A stretch of 64,000 nt of DNA from the NCBI GenBank assembly GCA_029298735.1, contig JANSLP010000001.1, positions 310,001 to 374,000 of the forward strand. The letters are read 5' to 3'. The stretch is from Ophiostoma sp. CBS 140.51. Lineage: Eukaryota; Ascomycota; Sordariomycetes; Ophiostomatales; Ophiostomataceae. Positions 33,601-45,684 of the stretch are shown here, one piece after another. The notes under the pieces were generated by a model that was not told the DNA's origin, did no database searches, and worked only from the letters and a program-made list of their open reading frames with translations. Within the stretch, counting starts at the first letter, position 1, and each line of letters opens with the position of its first letter. A program made the position numbers and the translations under genes.

Positions 33601-36287
33601 GATAGCGGAGTGCACTGTCGAGGGGTTGGAGGTAGTTGACGACTTGGTCCATCTCGGCAGATGATTCTGGACGAAGACAGTCGTTGCGGTGGCGAATGGT
33701 AGAAACCGCATCCAGCAGAGCCGGCGGCGGCTGTTCGGGTGCGGAGGATGTAGGTGCTGGTAAAAGAGTGCTGTGCAAAAGCTTCTCGTATCGGGGCCAC
33801 ACGGGATGAGATACAAAGGCGTCCGGGTGGCTCTGGACCATAATCTTAAGAAGCTTCTTTGCCTGGGCCGAAGATATCAACCCAGATTGGAAGTGTGATA
33901 ACTGAGGTGGGTTAGCAATGAATATCAGATAGGTATCAGAGAGTGCATATATAACTCACGAATTCAAGACGGGATAGAATAGTGACAGCCAAGTGGGCAC
34001 TCGTCTTTCGTCTCTGCATGATACCATGGAAGTATTCTTCCACGATGAATAGCCACAGGTCAAAGTAGGGCGTTGAGACCGAGGCAGCCGCAGGAAGACG
34101 CGCCGCATTGCGCAAGCCGACCAACATCCAATTGAGGAACTGGTCGTGGTCAAGCAGCCGCTCAAGGTAGAGCTGGCGGGCAAACCGCGCCGCATACTGC
34201 AGACGCTCTTCACCCGTGCCCTTTTCGAGGTTCATCTCCACCAAGAAGGTCTCGACAAACTGCTGCACGGTCAGAGTCCAGTCCTTGAGCCAACGCAGCT
34301 CAGACTCGGCGAGCGCAGAGACGTTAGCCGTGCCCTTCCGCTTAAAAGCGCGCAGCTCTTGAGCACCAACACAGCGTGCAAGCCACATGGCACGATCGAC
34401 AGGGACCGACTTGAGCATGCACTGCTCGAGCAGGACCTTGCCTCTCAGACCATGGGGGATCGTACGGCTGAGCTTCCGTAATGGAATGGCGGCATTCGTA
34501 AGGTCGCGTAGCCAGGTCTCGCGGCGAGTGTCGGTGACAGTAACACGGGGCGGCAGCTTGAACTGCGAAGCTGGCGGGATGTGGTTCTTCTCTCTCGATA
34601 AGGCATTGGCCAGTGCGAGCGCTTGACCCAGAACCATGGTGCTGTTCTTCTGTTGCCGCAACAACAGAGGCAGCCAGCCGCGGGCAGAGCTCGTCTCGGT
34701 TGTGTGCGACTGGGGCGTCGGCAGCCGGTCGTATTGGCCCATGCGGACCGTCGTGTCGGTCAGACGGTCTTCGAGGTGGCGGTCCTTCCACGGGTTGAAG
34801 TCGAGGTAGCGGGCAGGCGGCTTCTGGACGCGGTTCGCGGCAATGGACGTCTTAGACCCAACGCTGCCAGCACCCTTACGGATGATGCTGCTACTGCTGT
34901 TGCTGCGGACTGCGCTGTTGTTCGTACTGCCGACAGCGTTGTTGCTCGCAGCGAATCCACCACTGCCACTGACACTGCGACCATTACCAAACGGACTGGC
35001 GCCGGGGCGAGCACCGTTGGCCGAGGCTCCCTTCTGCTGTTGCTGCTGCTGTTGTTGTTGTGCCTGTGTCGGGGATTGGGCAAAGTTGCGCGAGCCACCC
35101 TTAGTGAGAGCGCCGAGGCGCCTATTCGTCGCCGGCACGACATAGTATGGGATACCTGTGGGCACTTCGAGATGCCACGGCTTGGCATGTCCGTCCTTGT
35201 CCACAGCGGCGTCGTTGTCCTTTTGGTTGCCCGAGGACGAGCTGCTGCCGTAGGCGAGTGTGGTTGACTTCTTGAACATGGACGCGCGCAGGCTGCTGCC
35301 GTTGTTTCCTGCCGAAGGAGTGCCGGTCGGAGAGGAAGCAGAGGCGGTCGTGGGTGTTGCGGCGGGTGTTGTTGCTGATGCTTCGACCTCTTTTCGTGGA
35401 GGCTCAATGGCCCAGCTGAAGTCGTTGAAGGGCGCGCGCCCACGGCTCGAGCAGATGGGGAGATCGGACTTTAAGGATTTGGAGGATCTGGAGGAGGGGT
35501 CGGAAGCGTCTGCTCCGACGCTTTTCGGAGTGCCAGCGCCGGAGGAAGGGCCATGGTCTGATGGGTGGGGGAGCGGTAACGGCTGAGGTTGTGATTGCGG
35601 GTGTGACGGCGGATGTGACTGTAGAGAGAGAGGGGTCTGTCAGTATGTCATGTTACAGTAGGTCGCGTACGACGGGAGGTGTCGGCACGAGAGATAGATG
35701 CGAGGGAAAGGGAGAAGACTTACGACGCTCGCTTCCTCTGGCTCCGTGTTTAAACTGCGGTAGAGACTGTTCTTCCGGAGTCCCCGCGCGATGGAGAAGC
35801 CCTCGTTGCGCTTGACACGGGCTATTGGCGGAGGCCGTTGTGCTTGTTTCTTTGTTGGTTTTTGCCTGGGCTTGTGATGCTGTGTCTCGTCATTGCTGCC
35901 CGGCTGTTGTGATTGTGACTGTGATTGTGGTTGCGGTTGCGGTTGTTGTTGCTGCTGTTGCAATTGTGCCAGTTGCTGCTTCTGTTTCTGCGTCATATGC
36001 TGCTGCGTCATCTGTTGCTGTTGCAACAGCAGCTTGTTTTGCGACTGCAACTGCTGGAGCTGGTGCAATTGTAACTGCTGCTGCCGCTTGTGTTGGAGCT
36101 GTTGCTGCTTCTGCATCTGCTGCTGGAGGATGCGCTGCTGCAGCACCTGCATCTGCGACAGCTGCTTCTCGTTCCGCTGCTGCTGCTGGGCATCGTCCAT
36201 CCGACGACCGGTACCACCACCGGCACCACCGCCCGGAAGCGGCGGCACGGAGGGCGACACCTGCGGTTGTGATGACTCGCTCGCCAT
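29198..36287 (-). CDS. MED12: Mediator complex subunit 12 (Srb8)
   Basis: Part of the Mediator kinase module (Med12, Med13, Cdk8, cyclin C). Three exons: 36287-35724, 35636-33960 and 33901-29198, all phase 0, about 2314 residues. Introns of 87 and 58 nt have donors GTAAGT and GTGAGT. Diagnostic sequence: RNEGFSIARGLRKNSLYRSLNTEPEEAS (split in family alignments) near the end of exon 1, FSWAIEPPRKE and YLDFNPWKDRHLEDRL in exon 2, then the Med12 domain core PPRVTVTDTRRETWLRDL (about residues 550-567), PLRKLSRTIPHGLRGKVLLEQC and RAMWLARCVGAQELRAFKRKG. Exon 1 is dominated by Gln-rich helices; further Gln tracts occur in exons 2 and 3. It is longer than most fungal Med12 proteins because of low-complexity inserts. 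An alternative acceptor at 35618/35619 would drop six residues at the exon 2 start. Confidence 0.93.
30590..30628 (-). repeat. CAG/CAA repeat encoding 13 glutamines in Mediator 12
   Basis: Thirteen glutamine codons in frame in the last exon, between a leucine-rich helix and a Thr/Asn-rich linker. Confidence 0.85.
35887..36205 (-). repeat. Glutamine-rich low-complexity region of Mediator 12 exon 1
   Basis: Most codons are CAG or CAA interspersed with Leu, Met, Lys and His, giving a long Q-rich helix-prone segment (about residues 28-134). Such segments are common in Mediator kinase-module proteins. Confidence 0.8.
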
Positions 36288-38344
36288 GTGATGTGTGCGA
36301 GATCGAGCCTACCGAGGAAGACGCGAAGAGGAGAAGGAGGGAGGGAGGGGAGGTAGCGATGAATCCGTTAGCAACCCATCGATGAAGCGCCTTCAGCGAG
36401 AGATGAAGCAGATGTGTATGTGTGGAAACAAGTCCGGATGTGTCCGGGGGCGCCGTGCAGATGCAGACGCGGTTGTTCTGCACGGCCGTCGAAATCGGGG
36501 TCGAGATCTAGACGCCGAGGCAATCTAACGAGAAGAAAGGATATCGATGTCGGGATAGGCAGCACGCGAAGCCAGCATCGCCAGAAATGTTCCAGCAGCG
36601 TCGGAGGCTACTGAGCAACTAGTCAGGTGTCTATAGTAACCGATTCGAGATGTATTGATGCTTTATTGATGCTCTTGATGCTTTTGATAATCTTGAAAGT
36701 GGATCGGCAATTGGGGAAGCGCAACGGCTACACTATCATCGCGAGATGGGCCGGCCGGTCGGGAAACGGGCGAGGCAGCGAGGTGAGCAGGTCGGAGGCT
36801 GCTGTCATCGATGCAGGAATCGGAGATGCCCCTATTTGACACTGGTCGCTGTCAATCTTGTTCCCGGATTGATGTTGATGTCGTCGTCACGAGATGCCGC
36901 GAAAGAACAAAATGTCGAAAGAAAGAACAAAAACAAGATCGCGGCAACAGTCGGTTCGTTCGTCGTCCGTGTCTCGTTGCTCTTTTTTCTCTTGTGCGTA
37001 TACGTGTCCGGCTGCGTGTGCCGGTGTGTGCGTCGTGGGTTTCGTGCCCGTCGCGTGGTGGGTGGTGCAATCGCCAGGGCCGCGGATGCAAGTCTGCAGA
37101 AACACAACGCTGAGGTTGATGGGCGCTCGTGATATGGTAATAGTGGTGGTTCGGACTGGCGATTCCCGGATGGAGCGAAAGTACTGAGTAGAGCGTACGG
37201 ACAGGCTCGTGCGGGCTGTGGGACGGGGTGCTGTGCGGGTGCTGGTGCGCTGTAAAAAGATAAATCCGAACGGGGCAGGTAAAACTACAGCTGTCAGAGT
37301 GACTGCGGTTTGTTTGTTGGTCCCCCCTGGCAGGAGCGTTGGGCGAAGATAGCCCGCAGGAGGCAGGGACGCAGGAGGAAAAAGGGCAAGATCCCGGTTC
37401 CTACTGTGTAGTGTACTTTCTCTCTTCAGCGCCTTCCCTCCCCCAGCAAAAAGCCCCAAAAAGCGTGGCTCCAGCGCACTTTCCTTCTCGACAACCAAAA
37501 AAGGCTCCTTCCGCGCTTTGTTCCTTTTTCCTTCCCCCGAATCTGTCGCCCATCCGCGAATTTCCAGCCAATTAGCGCCCACTGATCCCAACAAGTCCCA
37601 TCGGCGGGATAGCGGGTTTTCGCAGGGCGTGGCCTGGGGGTGGGGATCCAGGGAGGGAAAGAGCGAGTGGCGGCTTCCTCGCTCCGGCTAAGCACAGTGG
37701 CGGCGCGCGTTTGCTTCGTTGTTTGGTGCGATAATGAGAGACACGAAGGTGCGTGCTCCGCCGTGTGTGCTCGTCTGATAGTGTCTGCCCCAGTGCCAAG
37801 CGTTTCCTGTGGTGTGCTGATAAAGTGCGTTGGCCGCCGTTCCCACCCAATTATTACGAAACAATGCGCTATATTTGTCATAGTGTTGGGCAAGACAGCG
37901 AACGGGGCCCACCCCTGTCAAAAGTCACCCAAAGACATTTGGGAAAGAATGGGAAACGCTCCCCTTACTCGTGCCTTCCCTCTGTCCACAGCAGCAGGCG
38001 CCTGCTGCCACACCTTTTTGGTCTACGTACTTTTTTTTTGGCAGGAGGCAGGGCTCGACTGGCTCGTTCGGCCTCGGGCGCCGCCGCTGGGGATGGGACG
38101 TTGCTGCAGATGCAGGTGCGGTGCACTAGCGACTCGATATGCGCATAATGCCTTACAAAGAAAGTATGGGGCAATGTTCGCTTAATGCGAACATCGTCGC
38201 AATTACTGTAGCTAATTTGACCTCACCAAAAAAGCTTCACCAATTCGATGTTGCCCCCTATCTCGATTCCTGCATCTTCCATCCGACTCTCGTCCACCAT
38301 CACCACCCGCCACCCATCCTCTCCTCCACACAACCGACATCGCC
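36288..38344. promoter_or_regulatory. Divergent intergenic region between Mediator 12 and the Asterix-like gene
   Basis: 2.06 kb between two divergent start codons. It holds no supported gene. The last 100 nt before 38345 are CT-rich, consistent with a leader. No specific binding site was recognised. Confidence 0.4.
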
Positions 38345-38901
38345 ATGTCTAACGTTAAGAAGGACGCTCGCCGGATAAACCTGGGTACGAACACATCTGC
38401 AGCGACGATTCTCAGATCTCAGCTCCTCCTCCTTCTCCGCATTTTCATCTCCTTTGCATCAGTGCCCACGTGCTCTTGTGATACACATCGTCGATCGTCC
38501 TTGATCTCTTGCTAACCCATCTTCTTCCCGCCCACAGTCGTTCCGTACCAGGCACCCGCGCCCGCCAAGGATGCCGCCGACGTCGCGTCGTCCATGTCGT
38601 CCGTCCTGCCCATGGCCGCGATGCTGACGCGCAATCGCTACATTGGCTGGGGCTCCGTCGGCTTCAGCGTCATGAGCTGGCTCGGCGAGAGCGAGGAGAC
38701 GCGCCAGAACAGCTCCACACCCGGCTACTTCTCGGTCGGCATGTCGCGTATGTCCAGTCTTCCTCATCATTTTATTCTTTTTATTCAACCACTAACTGTG
38801 TAGTCATGGCCCTCGTCGTTACCTACCTGCCGATGCTTCTGCCGCCGCCCAATGCCGGCACTGCTGCCTCGTCGGCACCTGCCCCCGTCCCCGTCGCATA
38901 A
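38345..38901 (+). CDS. Asterix / PAT10 (UPF0139) family ER membrane protein
   Basis: Three exons: 38345-38384, 38538-38747 and 38804-38901, 115 residues. Introns of 153 and 56 nt have donors GTACGA and GTATGT and CTAAC branch sites. The family signature is in the joined protein: MLTRNRYIGWGSVGFSVMSWL, then the short loop GESEETRQNSSTPGY, then FSVGMSLMALVVTYLPMLLPPP. This matches Asterix (WDR83OS in animals), where the loop N-S/R-S-x-E-D-T-K-Q precedes the last membrane helix. In animals Asterix with CCDC47 forms the PAT complex, which shields polar membrane helices of newly made multi-spanning proteins at the ER. Two or three membrane segments are expected. The protein ends in a Pro/Ala-rich tail. 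Confidence 0.88.
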
Positions 38902-39415
38902 ACAGACCGATTTAATCCGATACCCTACCTTACCTCACAAACTTGACTTGCATCAATCGTCCTGCCGATGAAGAGAGTAGTGCCGAAACACGCTGGAAGA
39001 TTGCAACACGACGATCCCGGACCCCGATCCGGCGAGTGTATGGATGCAGTTGTATATATAACTTGTCTATAATAGCCACCTTAATCCTTTTAATGCAAGC
39101 AAATGCTTTTTTCTGGATACACGTGTTCACGTTTTGCTCTCTGTTACTTTCTTGGTGTACTCAATATGTAGTGTATTTGAAAACAGCATGTGCCAAGTCT
39201 AGTCCACAACCAACGGAAATTCTATCGATGCCCTTGCAGCCCCTTTTGATCGTGTGCTGCTCCGCTGGCTTTCCTATATAGATGTATTCGTGCAGTCCCC
39301 TTTTGTGTACGAAGAAAAGAGAAAAAAATATCATAAACCGATCCCCTTGACCACTTTCGTACATACTTTTAGTCTAGTTTGTTTCACTTCACCCCATCTC
39401 TCTCTCTCTCCCCTC
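38902..39415. other. Convergent intergenic region
   Basis: 514 bp between the 3' ends of the Asterix-like gene and SSZ1. No gene seen; AT-rich in the middle. Confidence 0.5.
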
Positions 39416-41272
39416 TTAGAACGATCCCCGGATGGCGGCCTTGCCGCCAACCTCTCTTGCCGTGAAGCTGACGGCGAAATCGGCACGGATGCTAATGGCC
39501 ACCTCAATCTTAGCGCCAGCCTTGACGCCGCGCAGAGCAGCCTCGGCCAGCAGACCCTGCACCTTCCAGCCCTTTGACCGCTGCTCCTCCTCGTCGTCGT
39601 CCGAGTCAAAGTCCGAGTCGTCCGAGTCGTCCGAGTCGTCGGCCTTAGCCTTCTCCTCCTTCTTGGCGGGGGTGACCGTGTGCACGTGCGTGCTGCCCTC
39701 GGCAAACTGCAGCAGGACATCACCGCCCTCCTTGGGGCCGGCCAGCAGGATGGCGCGGCGGACGGGCACAGCCGACTCGGCAGCAATGATGGGCGTGAAG
39801 ACCTCAGTGGCCTCGCCAGCAACGACAACACCGACGGCCAGCGACGTGTGCTGCACCGTGCTCACAACAGGGTGGGCGCTCTGCTCAATCTCCTCGGCGT
39901 CAAAGTCGCGCACCAGGTTGGCCTGCAGAGCAGCGCCACGGGCCTGGAGCTCCGAGGGGTTGGTGGCCGAGGGCACAGTGCTGGGAGCCACAACCGAGGC
40001 AGTGCTGCCAAAGAGCGTGGCCATGTTGTCGGCAATGCGGGGGGTGTGGGCGGTGCCGCCCGACAAAAGGACGACATCGACGTCAATCAGGTCCAAACCG
40101 GCCTTCTTGACAACCTCCGAGGCCAGGCGGTTGATGCCCTCGAACACGGGGCGGGCCAGGGTCTCGTAGCGGATGCGGTTGATGGTGCTGGTAAAGTCGA
40201 TACCGTCGGCAAGCGACTCCACACTAAAGGAGGCGTTGGAGCCGATGCTCAGCGACTTCTTGGTGGCCTCGGCCTCAAGGCGCAGCTTGGAAAGGCTGCG
40301 GGCGTTCTCGCGGGGGTCAACGCCCTTGTTCTTCTTGGCAAACTCCTTGGCGAAGTGGTCAATCAGGACCTTGTCGAGGGCAGCACCGACAAACTCGTAG
40401 TCGTGGACAGCGGCCAGGACGGTGGCCATGCCAGCGCTAGAGGCAATGACGGCAGCATCGGAGCGCGTGCCACCGAGGTCCAGAACAACAATGACCTTGT
40501 CCTTGGGCGTCTCAGCAATATCGGCGGCGGCGGCCTCAGCGTCTATCCGGGCAGTGTAGGCGGCAGTGATGGCGGCAGGGTCCGAGATCAGCTGGAGGAT
40601 CTCGAGATCGGCAGCGTCAGCAGCCTTGACGATGGCCTGGCGCTGGGCTTCGGAGAAGTTGGAGGGGACAGAGATAACGGCCGACGTGACCTTGCGGCCC
40701 AGGTAGTCGGAAGCCGAGCCGACCAGGCGGCGCAGGTAGCGGGTGGCGACGTCGTGGACAGAGACAGTCGAGGGGGGAGCAGCCTTGACGTCGTCGTCAC
40801 TGCCGACCTCGCCGGCCTTGTCGATGATCGAGAAAGTCACCTCGCCGCTGGTTTCTTGGGGGTGGGCCGAAGCGTGGCAGTAGGTAGGGTCGACGGAGGC
40901 AAAGTCCTTGCCGAGCAGGTCCTTGAAGTAGGCAACCGTGTTCTTGGAGTTCCGGACAAGGAAGTTCTTGGCCTGCTGGCCGTAGTACTCCTCGCCATCG
41001 ACGTACGACAGGACAGTCGGGATCTGGCGATCTGTAAATGGAAAGAAAAGATATGATTAGCAATCTGAGGTCCTTCAATGGGCAGCTGCCACCCAGTCCC
41101 TCATCCCTCAGCAATAAAACTTACCACCGTCCTCGTTGGCAATGACCTCGACGCGGTCGTCGAATGTGTAGGCGATCGAGCTGTTCGAGTTGCCAAAGGA
41201 GATACCAATGGCCGTGCGATCCTCCGGCGCAATCTTAGTGGCCGACCGGAGCGGTGCCGCCTCGGAAGACAT
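39416..41272 (-). CDS. SSZ1: Ssz1, atypical Hsp70 of the ribosome-associated complex
   Basis: Two exons: 41272-41125 and 41031-39416, 587 residues; the 93-nt intron has donor GTAAGT and acceptor TTACAG. Ssz1 pairs with the J-protein zuotin on the ribosome and helps it activate Ssb-type Hsp70 on nascent chains. The nucleotide-binding domain is visible: IGISFGNSNSSIAYTF replaces the canonical GIDLGTTNS, NEDGDRQIPTVLSY follows, VVLDLGGTRSDAAVI is the second phosphate motif and LLSGGTAHTPRI the adenosine motif. The divergent first motif and the weak C-terminal substrate domain are typical of Ssz1, which binds ATP without needing hydrolysis. An acidic DSDDSDDSDFDSDDDEEE stretch lies in the C-terminal part. 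Start chosen at MSSEAAPL. Confidence 0.94.
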
Positions 41273-42985
41273 TTTTTGTGGTTTGTGTGGTAAGAGATTG
41301 AAGTTTTCGGGTTTCGGGTGGGTGAGAACGACTCGACGATGAGTGGACGAGTTTGAAGTGCGAAAAACGGCTCTGGGGTGGTGGTAAAAGAGCTCGTGGA
41401 AGATTAAAGTTGAGGCTGGATCTGTGAAGCAAAATAGCAAATAACGCCTGGCATAGAAAAAAAGTTTATCAGGGTGAAAAAAATCGAGAATATCTTTAGC
41501 GTGGGCACGTTGTACGGCCATTGGCTCTTTGCTTGTGTAGGGGTACTTCAGTCTCATGCTAAGTGTCTCCCATTTGTGGCCCTCGCTTGTACCAGTACCT
41601 GCCCCTCCAGAAGGCTGGCCGAGGCGGAGTGGGGCTCTGCGTTTTGGCAGGGGCGATGCAAGGCGCCCAAACAGAACGTCGAATGGGGACTGTGCTTTTC
41701 TGTATTAATTTAATTCCCAGCCTTTCCATCACTTCGCGAGCACAACAATAGCATCACCATCTAAACAACAAAGCGATGCACCAGGTGCGCTTTCTAATGG
41801 ACTCTGTAGTGGGCGTTTAATTACGGTTTTAATTTTGTACTGTATGTGTTTCTGATACTGTAGACGCGCTATGGGGTAATTGGGCTCGTAAATGTCGTAT
41901 TCCAACAAGTACTGCTCCATACACCGCTCGACCTACGTCGACCATATCAAAAGACCAGAGCAGCCGCCAGTGCTCAATAACCCATTGCATTCCTTGTTTC
42001 GTGTGGATAAAACTTCATCAATATATGTATACAGTAATTTTCTGACTACGAGCGAAATGAAAATCAAAAGACGCGAGGTTTTGGAGAATATGGTGACCAG
42101 GCATGATGTCGATCGTGATTGTGTGGATTTGGCCACTTTTGGGGGGTAGAGTGAGAGAAGATATGCATGCCGGTGCTCTGTACGCTCCTCGGTGTTCTTC
42201 TGCTCTTTTTTTTAGTCTATGAGGTTTTCGTTTCTGTCCATGGGGTTTTCTATATTATTTGTTTAAAACCGAATAAATATTTGCATTTTTTAAGAAAAAG
42301 TAAAATAAAATCAAACATAAAATCATAGAAAATAAAAACCAAACAAAACTAGCCAAGAGCCTGAGCACAATTCTTCTAACTAGAAAGATAGATATGATCA
42401 TCTCGTCCGATCTGAAGGTGTGATTTTGATCTTTGGATGGCAAATGCGAGGATAAAAAACTCAATTGACAGCGACCAGAAGATCAAAAGAATTATGTGTA
42501 CTATTAGAGATTATTTTTCGCCCGTTTTATTGCCTTTTATGTCCAGTGTGCAGATTCAAGGGGCTTTCTTGGTGCTGAATGTCAATGTTTGTGTCAAATT
42601 GGAGACTGCTATTAGGAGGTCAATGGAAAATTTCTGGGAAATGGAATAGAGGATTTGACGAAAGGGGCATCAGGAACAAGATGTAGTTTTAAAATTTCCT
42701 TTTTCGTCAAAGCCTAGTGTTTTCAGGAGGCTGTGGTAGTGAGCAAGGTAGAATAATTTTGTAGCATCACAGTCCCTGATATCTCGAGAAGCCCACTTGG
42801 CATACTGACATGGAAGCATGTATTTTTCGAACGAGCCCTGTCGTGGCCTTTATGATCACTGTTACTAATTGAGTACAGCTCAATATTTATCAATTTTCAG
42901 CTTCATTGTGTGTTGGATGTATATCAGTGGTCGCGCGTGGACCAAAAATACGCGCATCTCGTGATCGTGCCAAATCGCGACCCGT

Positions 42986-43183
42986 TTAGGCTTCAGGGAG
43001 GCATGCTAAAATTTTCGTGACAGTAACACTATGACCCGTTGCGCCATAAAAGTTTCGGTAAATGGAATCAATCTTGACCCGGCCGACTTTTAAGATATTG
43101 TGCTCTGTGCCTGCCACTTTGGCCTTGCACACAAAATTGTTGCTGGTCCTGTATTCGGCATCATCGCCACACGTCACATTTGT
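42986..43183 (-). pseudogene. Decayed coding fragment, possibly of a small cysteine-containing protein
   Basis: A frame without an ATG encodes about 65 residues of protein-like sequence, including CGDDAEYRTSNNFVC, VGRVKIDSIYRNFYG and VTVTKILACLPEA before a TAA. It has three cysteines. Just upstream a TGA interrupts the same frame, preceded by a further open stretch with a strongly hydrophobic segment (ILLLFTFSFCVFYV) and no ATG. No splice acceptor lies between that TGA and the start of the fragment. The AT-rich setting suggests decay, perhaps by RIP-like mutation. Family unknown. A chance frame is possible. Confidence 0.35.
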
Positions 43184-45664
43184 TCACAGTGATACGCTCG
43201 AAGTCTCCCACTCGAATTTACTCGGCACATAAAATACACAGAAACTAAACGTGAAAAGTAAGAGGATGAAAAAAGAATACAGGCATAGGAGGTGGTATTA
43301 TCCAGTAACGAGGGAACGGACACTCCGCTGTTAGAAACCGGTCAATGTCGTGATATTGACGACCTACCAAGCCTTTCATAATTGCATTATCTCCAAGTCA
43401 ATACTCGGTCAAGTTGTGAATAGCGACCACCCTCTCGTCAATTCCATGTCACGAATGGGTCGAGGCAGGTATAAAAGGATCAGAAGAGCCGCTCGGTGGC
43501 CAGTGAGGCCAGAACACGAGGTCTCCCATTGGCCGCGACTGCACATCCGAGCCAAAAACAATAAAAACACGACACACGCACAGAGGACGTCACAAGGCGG
43601 AAAAGACATCGTTCAGCTCTGCACAAAAGAGGCTGAATTTTTCTAAGCACTGCTGTTCCCTTTTGCCTTGACCAATATCCTCAGCGACAAGACTGTTCTT
43701 GAGTCTGCCCTCTAAACAGCGCCTTGTCATCCAGACAGACCGCAGCGTGATATCACACCAAGGAAGACGACCTCCACCTTCTCCCATCCTGGTCTGTCTT
43801 TTTTTCGTGTCTATCCGTCCCGCCCGAACCAAGCGGCCCACGACAAACTCACTCTCCTCTTCATCATTTTCTTTGCTCGTCTCTTGCCCTGCGTGTATGC
43901 CTGCCTCTTCACCAAACCAAACCAAAATCGCCACGGCCCCATTTCTTCCTCTTTCTCCCATCATCACGACGAGGAGAAAAATAACGCCCATTGAAAAAGG
44001 CCTAGCCTCAAACGACGCGACTTGACAGGCAAAGCTAGCCCTCGGCAGGCATATTCTTTCCTCGCATTATCACCATCAACTGCCGCATCGCCGTCAACAC
44101 GATTGGCTTGCACCTTTTTGACTTTCCCTACTCCCATCTTCCACTTAGTCTATCAGACACTCCCATCAAAACAAGTCTGGACTGAACGATTTACGGTTTG
44201 TTCGTGAGGCTTCCCATCTGCGCTGGCTTCACCGACAGTTTGTCCATCTCGCCGAAGCGCCCCTATTTGGCACCAACAACATTCGCCATCAAATTGCAGT
44301 CTGTTGCCCCCAACACTCGGCCATCAGTCATCGATTAACCATCTTGCGTGAGTCTCCTTGCTTTGTCACCGTATTGATACTGTCATCTGCCCAAACACCT
44401 CCTTACTCTTACCCCCCTCTGCTTCTACTGCGCATTTTTTTACGCACCTACACCTGCGTGCCTTTTCTCTCTCACATATCTCACGTTTTGCTTCCAACTT
44501 TCCGCCAGCAGGCTGCATCACTTTTCCTTCCTGCCCTTCATCTCACCCCTTGGGTCATTAACCCCCTGCCGGTCATTGCCACATTTCTTGCAGCAAAGAG
44601 TGTCATGCAAAAACGCAATCCAGCCTAGTTCGGCTTATTCCCTTCTGTCTCTTTTTCTTCTTGCTTCTTATTTCATTTTTTTCTCTTTCGCCCCCCTCCC
44701 ATTCCACTGCTCCCACGGTTCGAGCCTTTGGCGCCTGGCACCCCACGAGCCATCTACTTCGAACGGTCCATTCTCTTTCCGTGTGCGTGGTCTCTGATGA
44801 AAGTGGCCTTGCTTTTGTCTCTTGAATTTGCCTCTTGGTTCTGGCCCTGGACCCGGGACATTGTCTATGATTTGCGTACCGGCGTAAATTGCACCAAGGT
44901 TAGGCCTGGCCATACACTAGCTTCCTCCAGTCCTTCGAGTCCTTCTGCCTCCCCCTCCTCACGCGTCGGCCTCGTTTTTTTGTCGTTCTTTTGCCCCCTG
45001 TTCGGCCGCCTTTGCTTGGCTAGCCTTATTTCCCACTACTGTGTATTGTCATTCTAAAGGCCGGGCCCCCATTGAGAGAAGCCACCATACACGACGCGCG
45101 CGCCGCGCCTTCCCTCGCTCCCACCACTTCCCCCTTTATTATTTTCCCCCGCTGCTCCCGTTCCTCAGACTTTCCCATTAACGCGCTCGTGCGCGCGCAA
45201 AGCCACAGATCTGCTACCGTTGCACCTTCCCGCGCAACAAACAACCATCGCCTTTTATCCCCTTCCCGACCAAAATAATTCCCAGCCAATTTCATAGTGT
45301 GTAAGCTATTGCTCCTTCCTTCTCTGGTCCCGTTATTCTCGACGCGACACGGATTGTCGTTCTTCCCTTCCAACACTTTCTTCCTCACCACTCGTTCGTT
45401 CTTGCCTACCCGAGCGCGCCTTCCCTCCTCACCACGGTTGCTCCTTCCTCATTTACCACATCGTGCACCTCCTTCCTTATTCACCATCTGGCACGCAATT
45501 CCCCTCTTCTGGCAAAATTTTTGTTATTGTTGTTGTGTCCTGTTTGCAAAATTTTTGAGCATCATCCTTATGACCGTTTCCCCTTCATGACCGCCACCCT
45601 TGCCTTCGCGATCATCGCGTCTCGACGTGCGACAAACGTCTAACTTTCATTCATATCCAGCTCT

Positions 45665-45684
45665 ATGGGGGACGTTTCTGTTCT
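45665..45684 (+). other. Possible short first coding exon of ASH1
   Basis: ATG GGG GAC GTT TCT GTT CT is followed by donor GTAAGT at 45685. The acceptor CTACAG at 46164-46169, preceded by CTAAC, would join it in frame to CGT GTG GGA GCC ATG, adding 10 residues before the Met chosen here. The phase fit has a one-in-three chance of being accidental. Otherwise this exon would be leader sequence. Confidence 0.4.
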
